DNA of 64,000 nt from Actinomadura coerulea (GCF_014208105.1 NZ_JACHMQ010000001.1:7378001-7442000); one strand, 5' to 3'; shown: positions 17,501 through 25,441, counted from the first letter of the stretch. Numbers and translations are program-made. Notes: a model not told the origin generated them from the letters alone.

Positions 17501-18288
17501 ACGGGGACGGCGTGGGCGGGCGGAGCGCGGGCACGGGCGGGCGGGAGGCGGCTCCGGGGAGCCGGGTCCGGCTGCGTCCCCGCGGGGGCGCGGACATCTT
17601 CGACCTGGCGCTCGTCGGCCGCACCGCCGTCGTCGAGCGCGTCGAGGAGGACATGGAGGGCGGGGTGCACCTGGTCGTCGCGCTGGACGACGACCCGGGC
17701 CGCGACCTCGGCCCCTACAACCAGCTCGGGCACCGCTTCTTCGTCCGGCCGGACGAGGTCGAGCCGCTGCCCGGGGAGGCGCCGTCCCGCACGGTCCTCG
17801 TCGCGGGGATCGGGAACGTCTTCCACGGCGACGACGGGTTCGGCGTGGAGGTCGTCCGGAGGCTGGCGGCCCGTTCGCTGCCGCCCGGCGTGGACGCGGT
17901 CGACTTCGGCATCCGCGGCATCGACCTGATGTACGCGCTCGGCGACGGGTACCGGGCCGCGGTCCTGGTCGACGCGGCCGAGCGCGGCCACGCGCCCGGC
18001 ACCGTGTCGCTCGTCGAGCCGGGCCCGGACGACTTCGGCGGCGTCGCCGTCGACGCGCACGGCCTCGACCCCGCGCAGGTGCTGCGGCTGGCGCGCGACA
18101 ACGGCCCGGTCCCGCCGCGCATCCTGCTCGTCGCGTGCGAGCCGTCGGCGCGGACCACGGACGCCACCTGGGAGATGAGGCTCAGCGCGCCGGTCGGCGC
18201 GGCGGTCGATGAGGCCGCCGCGCTGGTCGAGCGGCTGCTGGCGGAGGAATTCACGGAGGAACTCGCACAGGAGGGAGCGGGGGGATGA
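17497..18288 (+). CDS. Hydrogenase maturation protease with N-terminal extension
   Basis: This is the endopeptidase (HyaD/HycI, M52 family) expected to cut the C-terminal tail of HhyL after nickel insertion. The protease domain (about residues 100-263) begins RTVLVAGIGNVFHGDDGFGVEVV, the family glycine-rich metal-sensing motif, and continues with DFGIRGIDLMYAL, VDAAERG and DAHGLDPAQVL carrying the conserved acidic and His residues. About 95 residues precede it (RVRLRPRGGADIFDLALVGRTAVVERVEEDM...LGHRFFVRPDEVEPL), a beta-barrel-like domain not seen in classical HyaD. The GTG start is coupled (GTGA) to the upstream gene. Confidence 0.85.
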   Translation: MNGDGVGGRSAGTGGREAAPGSRVRLRPRGGADIFDLALVGRTAVVERVEEDMEGGVHLVVALDDDPGRDLGPYNQLGHRFFVRPDEVEPLPGEAPSRTVLVAGIGNVFHGDDGFGVEVVRRLAARSLPPGVDAVDFGIRGIDLMYALGDGYRAAVLVDAAERGHAPGTVSLVEPGPDDFGGVAVDAHGLDPAQVLRLARDNGPVPPRILLVACEPSARTTDATWEMRLSAPVGAAVDEAAALVERLLAEEFTEELAQEGAGG

Positions 18289-18416
18289 GGAAGGGAACCT
18301 GCGTCGGTTCGGTCGTCGTCCGGCTGATGCTCGGACTGGTCGCGGCCGGCGCGGTCGCGGTGCTCGTCAAGGAGATGCCGGCGCTGCGCCGGTACCTCAA
18401 AGCCGAGTCGATGTGA
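18285..18416 (+). CDS. 43-residue single-helix membrane protein (DUF6893-like)
   Basis: The peptide has a positively charged start (MRKG), one hydrophobic helix (SVVVRLMLGLVAAGAVAVLV, about residues 9-28) and a basic, polar end (KEMPALRRYLKAESM). This resembles the DUF6893 family of small actinobacterial membrane proteins, whose C-terminus has the pattern RRYLK-x-x-SM. Its ATG overlaps the protease stop (ATGA) and its stop overlaps a possible GTG start of the next gene, so it is embedded in the operon. It is the only predicted membrane protein in the hydrogenase operon and could anchor or contact the enzyme (inference). Confidence 0.7.
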   Translation: MRKGTCVGSVVVRLMLGLVAAGAVAVLVKEMPALRRYLKAESM

Positions 18417-18439
18417 TCGGGGACGCGGAGCGGACGCTC

Positions 18440-18946
18440 ATGTCGACGATCGAGCGGCGGCTCGTCGGCCATCTGAAGGACGCGCACGCGCTCCAGGAGC
18501 ACGCCGAGGCCGCGCTGAGCGAGATGCTCACCGCGGCGGCGGACGAGCCCGAGCTGTGCCGGCCGCTCGGCCACTACGCCGAGCGGTCGCGGGCGTACAC
18601 GAGGGCGATCGAGGCGCGGCTGCACGCGCACGGGTCGTCGCCGAGCATCGCGCGCGACGCCGGGACGCTGCTCGCGTCGGTGCTGGAGGGCGGCATCGGC
18701 CACGGCCACCGCGATCCCGTCAGGCACATGCGGGACGCCTACGTCGCCGTCCACCTGCAGATCGCGGCGGGTGAGACGCTGCGGCGGCTCGCCGACCGCG
18801 CCGGGGACGGCGAGACGGCGGTGGTCGCGGCGGCGATGTGCGAGGACGCCCACGCGATCTCGCACGAGCTGTCGGACCGCTGGGACCTCGCGGTGGACAT
18901 GTCGCTGCGCGCCCGGCAGGCCCCGCCCGCGGGGGACGGCCGGTGA
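18440..18946 (+). CDS. DUF892 ferritin-like protein
   Basis: The 168-residue protein (MSTIERRLVGHLKDAHALQEHAEAALSEML...) is almost all helical and resembles the DUF892/YciF-type ferritin-like four-helix bundle. Glu and His residues typical of di-iron ligands occur in LQEHAE and in the C-terminal CEDAHAISHEL. Family function is unknown; the fold is used for oxidative-stress or metal-binding roles. I start at ATG 18440 because the family N-terminus fits; GTG 18413, overlapping the stop of the 43-residue gene, is an in-frame alternative that would add nine residues. Its stop overlaps the GTG of the SIS gene. Confidence 0.7.
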   Translation: MSTIERRLVGHLKDAHALQEHAEAALSEMLTAAADEPELCRPLGHYAERSRAYTRAIEARLHAHGSSPSIARDAGTLLASVLEGGIGHGHRDPVRHMRDAYVAVHLQIAAGETLRRLADRAGDGETAVVAAAMCEDAHAISHELSDRWDLAVDMSLRARQAPPAGDGR

Positions 18947-19539
18947 GCGCCGCCGTGGCGGAGGTGTTCCGCCGCCGCGCGGAGCCGGGCGCCGCGCTCG
19001 CCGACGAGGCGGGCGCGATCGCCGCGGCCTGCCACGCGATGGCGGCGCGCTTCCACCGCGGGGGGCGCCTGCTCACCTTCGGGACCGGCGCCGCCGCGAC
19101 CGACGCGCAGCACGTCGCGGTCGAGTTCGTGCACCCGGTGATCGTCGGCAAGCGGGCGCTGCCGGCCCTGTCGCTCACCGGCGACGTCGCGACGCTGACC
19201 GGCGTCTCCGCCGGGGCGGGGTTCGACGACGCGTTCGCCCACCAGGTCCGCTGCTTCGGCGGCTCGGACGACATCGCGTTCGGGGTCTCGCCGGACGGCC
19301 GCTGCGGCAGCGTGCTGCGCGCCATGGAGTGCGCCCGCGACCGCGGCATGCTGACGGTCGCGCTGGCGGGCGGGGACGGGGGAGCGCTCGCCGGGGCGGT
19401 CGACCACCTGGTCACCGTGCCGTCCGGCGACCCGCGCGTCGTGAAGGAGGTGCACGTCACCGCCTACCACGTGCTGTGGGAGCTGGTGCACGTGTTCCTG
19501 GAGCAGCCGGGCGTGCTCGGCCAGGAGGTGACGGCGTGA
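18943..19539 (+). CDS. SIS-domain protein (GmhA-like), first copy
   Basis: The 198-residue protein has a sugar-isomerase (SIS) fold: RGGRLLTFGTGAAATDAQHVAVEFVHPV (about 41-68) is the phosphate-binding first half, and DDIAFGVSPDGRCGSVLRAMECARDRGMLTVALAG the second. The typical TSG(N/D)S loop is changed to VSPDGRC, so phosphosugar binding is doubtful. It is closely related in layout to the second SIS gene at 19739. The pair flanks a HypC-type gene. The GTG at 18943 is coupled to the upstream stop. Confidence 0.75.
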   Translation: MSAAVAEVFRRRAEPGAALADEAGAIAAACHAMAARFHRGGRLLTFGTGAAATDAQHVAVEFVHPVIVGKRALPALSLTGDVATLTGVSAGAGFDDAFAHQVRCFGGSDDIAFGVSPDGRCGSVLRAMECARDRGMLTVALAGGDGGALAGAVDHLVTVPSGDPRVVKEVHVTAYHVLWELVHVFLEQPGVLGQEVTA

Positions 19540-19742
19540 CCGAATGCACGGGAGATCACTGCGTGACCTGCGCGGACGAGGCCGTCCCGGTGGTCGTCGC
19601 GCGGCTCCTCGCGGGCGGCCTCGCGGACGTGGACGTCGGCGGCGGGCGGCTCGAACGGGTCAGCGTGGCGCTGGTGGACGCCGAGGTCGGCGACACCGTG
19701 CTCGTCCACGCCAAGGAGGCGATCGGGGTCGTGACGACGTGA
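19536..19742 (+). CDS. HypC/HupF-family small chaperone, variant
   Basis: This 68-residue protein has a HypC-like beta-barrel layout (VPVVVARLLAGGLADVDVGGGRLERVSVALVDAEVGDTVLVHAKEAIGVV). It lacks the MCLAIPG start of true HypC, replacing it with TECTGDHCVTCADEA, which has three cysteines in place of the single catalytic Cys2. It may handle the Fe(CN)2CO intermediate together with HypD or have become specific to this hydrogenase. GTG 19536 overlaps the upstream stop; its own stop overlaps the GTG of the second SIS gene. Confidence 0.7.
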   Translation: MTECTGDHCVTCADEAVPVVVARLLAGGLADVDVGGGRLERVSVALVDAEVGDTVLVHAKEAIGVVTT

Positions 19743-20386
19743 CCGAGATGCTCTATCCCTTCCTGTACGCGGGCGGCTCGGGGCTGGACACCCTGCTGGA
19801 GGACGTGCGCCGCTCGACGCGGGAGAAGGTCGAGGACATCGTCCGGCTCCGCGAGGCCGTCCTGGAGCAGTACGCCGAGGATCTCGCGGCGTGCGCCGCG
19901 CGGATGGCGGGCGCGTTCCGCTCCGGCGGCCGGCTCTTCACGTTCGGCAACGGGGGCAGCTCGACGGACGCGCAGGACGTCGCCGCGCTCTTCCTCAATC
20001 CGGGCGGGTCCGCGCGGCCGCTGCCGGCGCTCGCGCTGACGACCGACGTCGCCGTGGTGACCGCGCTGTCCAACGACGTCGGGTTCGAGGTGGTGTTCGC
20101 GCGGCAGCTCGCCGCGTTCGGGCGTCCGGGCGACATCGCGCTGGCGCTGTCCACCAGCGGGAACTCCGACAACCTGATCGCCGCGCTGCGGGAGGCGGCG
20201 CGGCGCGGGATGACGGTGGTCGGGCTCGCCGGATACACCGGGGGGCAGATGGCGGAGACGCCCGGCCTGCACCACCTGTTCACCGTCCCGTCGTCGTCGG
20301 TGCACCGCGTCCAGGAGGCGCAGACGACGATCTACCACGCGCTCTGGGAACTGACGCAGCTCGAACTGGCGGGGGAGGCCTTCTGA
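19739..20386 (+). CDS. SIS-domain protein (GmhA/phosphoheptose-isomerase-like), second copy
   Basis: This 215-residue protein has a canonical SIS domain: SGGRLFTFGNGGSSTDAQDVAALFLNP (about 61-87) and DIALALSTSGNSDNLIAALREAARRGMTVVGLAG carrying the intact STSGNS phosphate loop. It is therefore the active-looking member of the pair. The substrate is unknown, and a sugar-phosphate role in hydrogenase maturation has not, to my knowledge, been established. GTG 19739 is chosen for its 4-base overlap; ATG 19748 is an alternative. The stop shares a base with the hypC start. Confidence 0.8.
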   Translation: MTEMLYPFLYAGGSGLDTLLEDVRRSTREKVEDIVRLREAVLEQYAEDLAACAARMAGAFRSGGRLFTFGNGGSSTDAQDVAALFLNPGGSARPLPALALTTDVAVVTALSNDVGFEVVFARQLAAFGRPGDIALALSTSGNSDNLIAALREAARRGMTVVGLAGYTGGQMAETPGLHHLFTVPSSSVHRVQEAQTTIYHALWELTQLELAGEAF

Positions 20387-20655
20387 TGTGCCTGGCGATA
20401 CCGGGCGAGATCGTGGAGATCATGCCGGACCGCCCGGTGGCGACGGTGGACGTGACCGGCGTCCGGCGGGCGGTGAACACCGCCCTGCTCGACGGGGAGC
20501 GGCTCGCCGCCGGCGACTGGGTGCTCATCCATGTCGGGTTCGCCATGTCCAAGATCGACGAGGACGAGGCGAGGGCGACGCTGGCGCTGCTGGAGGGCCT
20601 CGGCGAGGCCTACGACGACGAGATCGACGCGCTGCGGGAATCGAGGATCGACTGA
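20386..20655 (+). CDS. hypC: Hydrogenase assembly chaperone HypC
   Basis: The 89-residue protein begins MCLAIPGEIVEIM, the HypC signature with Cys2, and ends with WVLIHVGFAMSKIDEDEA, as in full-length HypC. It forms the HypCD complex that carries iron with its CO and CN ligands. A TGATG junction links it to the upstream SIS gene and another to hypD. Confidence 0.95.
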   Translation: MCLAIPGEIVEIMPDRPVATVDVTGVRRAVNTALLDGERLAAGDWVLIHVGFAMSKIDEDEARATLALLEGLGEAYDDEIDALRESRID

Positions 20656-21815
20656 TGCGCTTCGTCGACGAGTACCGGGACGCGGAGCGGGCGCGGGTCC
20701 TCGCGGCCTCGATCGCCGCGCTGTGCGAGCCCGGGCGGCACTACAAGCTCATGGAGGTGTGCGGAGGCCACACGCACACCATCTACAAGCACGGCCTGGA
20801 GGACTACCTGCCGGAGAGCGTCTCGCTGGTGCACGGGCCGGGCTGCCCGGTGTGCGTGATCCCGATGGGGCGGGTGGACGACGCGATCCACATCGCGTCG
20901 CAGCCGGACGTCATCATGACGTCGTTCGGGGACATGATGCGGGTGCCGGGCGGAAGGGGGTCCTTCCTGGACGCCAAGGCCGCCGGCGCGGACGTCCGGA
21001 TGGTGTACTCGCCGCTGGACGCGCTGAGGATCGCCGAGCGGAACCCGTCGCGGCGCGTGGTGTTCATGGGGATCGGGTTCGAGACGACCGCGCCGTCCAC
21101 CGCCATGACGGTGCTGCGGGCGGCCGCGGCGGGGGTCGAGAACTTCTCGGTGTTCTGCAACCACGTGACGATCCTTCCGGCGATCAAGGCGATCCTCGAC
21201 TCGCCGGACCTGCGCCTGGACGGCTTCCTCGGCCCGGGCCACGTGTCCACCGTGATCGGCTGCCGGCCCTACTCGTTCATCACCGGCGACTACGGGAAAC
21301 CGCTGGTCGTCGCCGGGTTCGAGCCGCTGGACATCCTGCAGTCGGTGCACATGCTGCTGGCCCAGCTCGCCGGCGGCCGCTCGGAGGTCGAGAACCAGTA
21401 CGGCCGGGTCGTCCCGTGGGACGGCAACCCGCGGGCGCTGGAGGCGATCGCCCAGGTCATGGAGCCGCGGCCGTACTTCGAGTGGCGCGGCCTCGGCTTC
21501 ATCTCGCACTCCGCGCTCCGGATGAAGGAGGAGTACGCCGCCTTCGACGCCGAGCGCGTCTTCGAGATCCCCGGCGGGCGGGTCGCCGATCCGAAGGCCT
21601 GCCAGTGCGGCGAGGTGCTCAAGGGCGTCCTGAAGCCGTGGGAGTGCAAGGTCTTCGGGACGGCCTGCACTCCGGAGACGCCGATCGGGACGTGCATGGT
21701 CTCGTCCGAGGGAGCCTGCGCCGCGTACTACAACTTCGGCCGCTTCACCCGCGAGCGGATCGGCGGGGCGGGGCAAGCGGGGGAGCCCGCCGAGGCCAGG
21801 GAGGCCGTGCGATGA
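20655..21815 (+). CDS. hypD: Hydrogenase maturation protein HypD
   Basis: HypD is the [4Fe-4S] scaffold protein on which the Fe(CN)2CO unit is assembled. The 386-residue protein shows MEVCGGHTHTIYKHG (catalytic Cys near residue 34), HGPGCPVCVIP, GIGFETTAPSTA, and the C-terminal Cys ligands in CQCGEVLKGVLKPWECKVFGTACTP and GTCMVSSEGACAAYYNFG. All family cysteines are present. Starts overlap on both sides (TGATG and ATGA), so it is coupled to hypC and hypE. Confidence 0.96.
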   Translation: MRFVDEYRDAERARVLAASIAALCEPGRHYKLMEVCGGHTHTIYKHGLEDYLPESVSLVHGPGCPVCVIPMGRVDDAIHIASQPDVIMTSFGDMMRVPGGRGSFLDAKAAGADVRMVYSPLDALRIAERNPSRRVVFMGIGFETTAPSTAMTVLRAAAAGVENFSVFCNHVTILPAIKAILDSPDLRLDGFLGPGHVSTVIGCRPYSFITGDYGKPLVVAGFEPLDILQSVHMLLAQLAGGRSEVENQYGRVVPWDGNPRALEAIAQVMEPRPYFEWRGLGFISHSALRMKEEYAAFDAERVFEIPGGRVADPKACQCGEVLKGVLKPWECKVFGTACTPETPIGTCMVSSEGACAAYYNFGRFTRERIGGAGQAGEPAEAREAVR

Positions 21816-22879
21816 CCGTCCGCGAGGAGCAGGTACTGGAACGCATCGAGCGCGCGCGGAGCCGCAGGCCCCGGCTCCGCGAGGACAGGATCACGCTCGC
21901 GCACGGGGCCGGCGGCAAGGCCAGCCGCACGCTGGTCGAGGCGGTGTTCCGGGAGGCGTTCGCCAACCCGCTCCTGGACCGGATGGACGACTCGGCGCGC
22001 TTCATGGTGAACGGCGCGGACCTCGCCTTCACCACCGACTGCCATGTCGTGTCGCCGCTGTTCTTCCCCGGCGGCGACATCGGCGACCTGGCCGTCAACG
22101 GGACGGTCAACGACCTCGCCGTCTGCGGCGCGAGGCCGCTGCACCTGTCGGCGGGGTTCATCCTCGAAGAGGGGTTCCCCGTCGCCGACCTGCGGCGTAT
22201 CACCGAGTCGATGCGGCGCGCGGCGGACGCGGCGGGTGTCGACATCGTCACCGGCGACACCAAGGTCGTCGAGCGCGGCAAGGCCGACGGCTGCTTCGTC
22301 ACGACGGCGGGCGTGGGGGTCGTGCGGTCCCGGCTCGCGGGGGAGATCCGCCCCGGCGACGCCGTGCTGGTGACGGGGCCGATCGGCGAGCACGGCGTCA
22401 CGATCATGCTGGCGCGCGGCGAGCTGGAGCTGGAGGCCGACGTCGTCTCGGACACCGCGCCGCTGACCTGCCTGCTCGCCGACCTGGCCGACGCGTGCCC
22501 GGGCGGCCTGCGCCGGATGCGGGACGCGACCCGGGGCGGCGTGGCGACCGTCCTCAACGAGCTGGCCTCGGACGCGGGGACGGCCGTGGTGGTGGAGGAG
22601 GACGCGATCCCCGTCCGCCCCGCCGTCCGGGGCGCCTGCGAGCTGCTCGGGATCGACCCGATGTACGTCGCGTGCGAGGGCCGCGCCGTGGTCGTGGTCG
22701 CCCCCGAGTGCGAGCCGGCCGCGCTGGCGGCGCTGCGCGCCCACCCGCTGGGCGAGGAGGCCGCCGCCATCGGCCGCGTGACCGACGACCCGTCCGGTCT
22801 CGTGCTGCTGAAGACGGCCTTCGGCGGCACCCGCATCGTCGACCTCCTGGTCGGGGACCCGCTACCGCGCATCTGCTGA
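21812..22879 (+). CDS. hypE: Carbamoyl-dehydratase HypE
   Basis: HypE converts the carbamoyl group received from HypF into the cyanide ligand. The 355-residue protein has the family N-terminal HGAGGKASRTLVEAVF, the PurM-like ATP motif FTTDCHVVSPLFFPGGDIGDLAVNGTVNDLAVCGARP, DATRGGVATVLNELA, and ends in PRIC. The terminal Cys355 is the catalytic carrier. It is the last gene of the operon; hypF, which should donate the carbamoyl group, is not in this window and must lie elsewhere. Confidence 0.96.
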   Translation: MTVREEQVLERIERARSRRPRLREDRITLAHGAGGKASRTLVEAVFREAFANPLLDRMDDSARFMVNGADLAFTTDCHVVSPLFFPGGDIGDLAVNGTVNDLAVCGARPLHLSAGFILEEGFPVADLRRITESMRRAADAAGVDIVTGDTKVVERGKADGCFVTTAGVGVVRSRLAGEIRPGDAVLVTGPIGEHGVTIMLARGELELEADVVSDTAPLTCLLADLADACPGGLRRMRDATRGGVATVLNELASDAGTAVVVEEDAIPVRPAVRGACELLGIDPMYVACEGRAVVVVAPECEPAALAALRAHPLGEEAAAIGRVTDDPSGLVLLKTAFGGTRIVDLLVGDPLPRIC

Positions 22880-22904
22880 CCCGCCCCGCGTCTAGCATCG
22901 TGCC

Positions 22905-23477
22905 GTGACCGTCATCGACAGCACCGCTTACCGGTACCGAGCCGCCGTCCCCGGGGACGCCGAGGCCATCAAGGCCCTGGACGGCTCCTTCACCACCGGC
23001 ACGATCTTCCAGGTGACCGCCGTCGATGACGGGTTCGCGCTGCGGGAGATCACCGTGGACCCGCCCCTGACCAAGGCGTTTCCGGAGGACGCGTACGACG
23101 GGGACGGGGACGGGGACGGGGACGGGGACGACGGAGATCACCGCACCTTCGTCGCGCTCGGAGCCGCCGGCGATCTGGCCGGGTTCGTCGCCGTCTCCTA
23201 TGCCGGCTGGAACCGCAGGCTGACCATCGAGGACATCGAGGTCGCCCCGGAGCACCGGGGCCGGGGGGTCGGCCGCGCGCTGGTGGGGCACGCGGTGGAG
23301 TTCGCCCGCGAACGGGGCGCCGGGCACCTCTGGCTGGAGGTCACCAACATCAACGCGCCGGCGATCCACGCGTACCGGCGGATGGGCTTCGCCTTCTGCG
23401 GGCTGGACACGGCCCTCTACGACGGCACCCCCGCCGCGGGCGAGCAGGCGCTCTACATGAGCATGCCCTGTCCCTGA
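22905..23477 (+). CDS. sat: Streptothricin/nourseothricin N-acetyltransferase (GNAT)
   Basis: The 190-residue GNAT enzyme matches, from memory, the nourseothricin acetyltransferase family nearly end to end. It shares TAYRYR at the start, PGDAEAIKALDGSFTT, the CoA loop VAPEHRGRGVGRALVGHAVEFA, WLEVTNINAPAIHAYRRMGF and the C-terminus GEQALYMSMPCP. Such enzymes acetylate the beta-lysine group of streptothricins and cause resistance. A hexanucleotide run (23097-23129) encodes Asp-Gly repeats in the acidic loop at about residues 63-76. No streptothricin biosynthetic genes are nearby. Start GTG 22905, 25 bases after hypE. Confidence 0.88.
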   Translation: MTVIDSTAYRYRAAVPGDAEAIKALDGSFTTGTIFQVTAVDDGFALREITVDPPLTKAFPEDAYDGDGDGDGDGDDGDHRTFVALGAAGDLAGFVAVSYAGWNRRLTIEDIEVAPEHRGRGVGRALVGHAVEFARERGAGHLWLEVTNINAPAIHAYRRMGFAFCGLDTALYDGTPAAGEQALYMSMPCP

Positions 23478-23714
23478 GCCGGCGGCGGGCGGCGCCGCGC
23501 GGGCATTCGCCGAACTCGACGCCGGAAACGCCGCCGGCGGAAAAGGGCGGAGCGGCGGCGGACGCGGAGCCGTGACCCACTCGGGAAGCGCGCGGCCGGG
23601 TCGGCGGCGCATATCTCGCCGTCCTATGCGCGCCCGAGGAATCCGCGCCTTGAGCATGAGATCTGTTGAAGTTCGTTTGGGCTTCGCTCCCGGGGGCGCG
23701 GGTAGTCGCTGGCC

Positions 23715-24719
23715 ATGACGGGGGAGTCGTGCCGACCGATTTTCGTCCTCGGGTGCCCGCGCTCGGGGACGACGCTGCTCCAGCAGATGCTGCACTCGCA
23801 CCGGCACATCGCGTTCCCCTCCGAGACGCGGTTCGTGCATGTCTCCTACGACATCCGGCACCGGTTCGGGGACCTGGAGCGGCCGGAGAACCGGCGCGCG
23901 CTGGCCGAATGGATCACCGGCGGAGAGGGCACCAAGTTCGGGGCGCTGCGGCTGGACGCCGCCGCCGTGGCCGAGGAGATCGTGCAGGGGCCGCCGACGC
24001 TCGGGTCGGCGCTCGCCGCCGTGTTCCGCGCCTACGCGCGCCGGCACGGAAAGCGGCGCTGGGGGGACAAGCGGCCGAGCTACTTCCGCCGGGTGCCGAT
24101 GCTCCGGCGGATGTTCCCCGACGCCCAGTTCGTCCATCTCGTCCGGGACGGCCGGGACGCGGTGAGCTCCCTGACGCGGATGCCGTGGTTCGACGGCGAC
24201 ATCCACGCCGCCGCGCTGACGTGGCGGGAGGCGGTCGACACGGGCGCCCGCCTCCGGGCCCGCCTCGGGCCGGACACGTTCTACGAGTTCCGCTACGAGG
24301 ACCTGGTCGCCGACCCCGAGGACGCCCTGACGAGGCTGTGCGCGTTCCTCGGCGAGGAGTACGACCCCGCCATGACGACGGCGTACCGGCACGCGCGGAG
24401 GACGGTACCGTCCGCGCGCAAGTGGCACCTGGGCACGCACGAGGCCGTCAACGCCCGCAGCGTCGGCGCGTGGCGCGACCGCCTGGAGGCGGGGGAGGCG
24501 GACCTCGTCCAGTACGTGCTCGCCTCCCGGCTGCGCCGCCACGGCTACGCGATCACGGAGGGGGCGCGTCCGGCGGCGGCGCCGCTCGTCAGATTCCACC
24601 GCCTCGCGGCGCACCGCTGGCGGGCGCGGCACGCGCAGGCCCTCCGTGACCGGCTCGCGCGGGGACGCGAGCCCAACCCCGTCGTCTCGTGGCTGAACGG
24701 TCCAGTAAGTATGTCCTGA
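23715..24719 (+). CDS. PAPS-dependent sulfotransferase family protein
   Basis: The 334-residue protein has the 5'-phosphosulfate loop PIFVLGCPRSGTTLLQQMLHSH (about residues 8-29) and the 3'-phosphate motif QFVHLVRDGRDAVSSL (about 137-152). FYEFRYEDLVADPEDALTRLCAFLGEEYD is also present, as in Sulfotransfer_3/Stf0-like enzymes. The acceptor is unknown. It lies upstream of the acyl carrier protein cluster but is separated by 464 bases with an AT-rich promoter-like region, so it may be independent. ATG 23715. Confidence 0.85.
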   Translation: MTGESCRPIFVLGCPRSGTTLLQQMLHSHRHIAFPSETRFVHVSYDIRHRFGDLERPENRRALAEWITGGEGTKFGALRLDAAAVAEEIVQGPPTLGSALAAVFRAYARRHGKRRWGDKRPSYFRRVPMLRRMFPDAQFVHLVRDGRDAVSSLTRMPWFDGDIHAAALTWREAVDTGARLRARLGPDTFYEFRYEDLVADPEDALTRLCAFLGEEYDPAMTTAYRHARRTVPSARKWHLGTHEAVNARSVGAWRDRLEAGEADLVQYVLASRLRRHGYAITEGARPAAAPLVRFHRLAAHRWRARHAQALRDRLARGREPNPVVSWLNGPVSMS

Positions 24720-25183
24720 CAGACTGAGGGCGGGGACTGAAGGGATAGGTGTCCCTTGCCTTCAGGTAAGGCGACCTCGGCCGGGCCACACGGGACCCCG
24801 CCGAAGGGTTGTCCGAAACTCTCCTGGAACGCGCCCGGTTCTCGGCCGGGGCCGGGGGGTGCCGGGACGAGGCTGACTAGGGAACAGCGCAGGTAGCGTG
24901 CCGCCGGGAGTCGTGCGGGGGAGAGCGGGACGGTGGGACGTGCGGGGCGGCGGGTCCGCGACCGCCTGCGCTGGGCCCTTATCGGAAGTGGTTACCGGCA
25001 AGTAACTTATCGCCGTTTTTACCGTACCACTGACTGGGTTTACAGGACGGGGACACCTCCGTGTCCGATCGTTCACACCCGGATCGAGACACGCCAACCA
25101 TTTGGCTGTATCTTGCGTGTTGCTCGTCTTCCGTTACCAATCACGATTGTTTTGATGATCCTCTGACATAAGGAGGAGCGGCG
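24720..25183. other. Gene-free region with AT-rich promoter segment upstream of the ACP
   Basis: I see no convincing gene here. The part from about 24975 to 25170 is distinctly AT-richer than the surroundings. It contains a dyad GTTAC-N6-GTAAC (24991-25006), a direct repeat CTTATCG (24978 and 25006), and a very strong ribosome-binding site AAGGAGGAG just before the ACP start. It most likely holds the promoter and operator of the acyl carrier protein cluster. Confidence 0.5.
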
Positions 25184-25441
25184 GTGGCCCGATCGGAAAT
25201 AATTTCCCACGACGAGCTGCAATCGTGGCTTCTTGACAAGATCGCCTTCTACCTCGACAGGCCTGTGGAAAACATCGATCCCGGGGTCGAACTCGCCCGT
25301 TACGGGGTCGACTCGGTGTACGCGATCAGCATCATCAGCGACATCGAGGACCACCTGCAGGTGGAGGTCGACGTGACCGAGGCGCGGCGCCGGGAGACCG
25401 TGGCCGACCTCACCGACTACCTGCTCGACCTCGTCGCGTGA
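25184..25441 (+). CDS. Acyl carrier protein
   Basis: The 85-residue protein is a free-standing ACP with the phosphopantetheine motif GVDSVYA (Ser44) and the four-helix ACP layout (DELQSWLLDKIAFYLDRPVENIDPGVELARYGVDS). DSV instead of DSL is typical of polyketide or secondary-lipid ACPs rather than fatty-acid-synthase AcpP. AAGGAGGAG precedes the GTG at 25184. It is the first gene of a cluster with a fatty-acyl-AMP ligase, so it probably accepts an acyl group from that ligase. Confidence 0.9.
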   Translation: MARSEIISHDELQSWLLDKIAFYLDRPVENIDPGVELARYGVDSVYAISIISDIEDHLQVEVDVTEARRRETVADLTDYLLDLVA

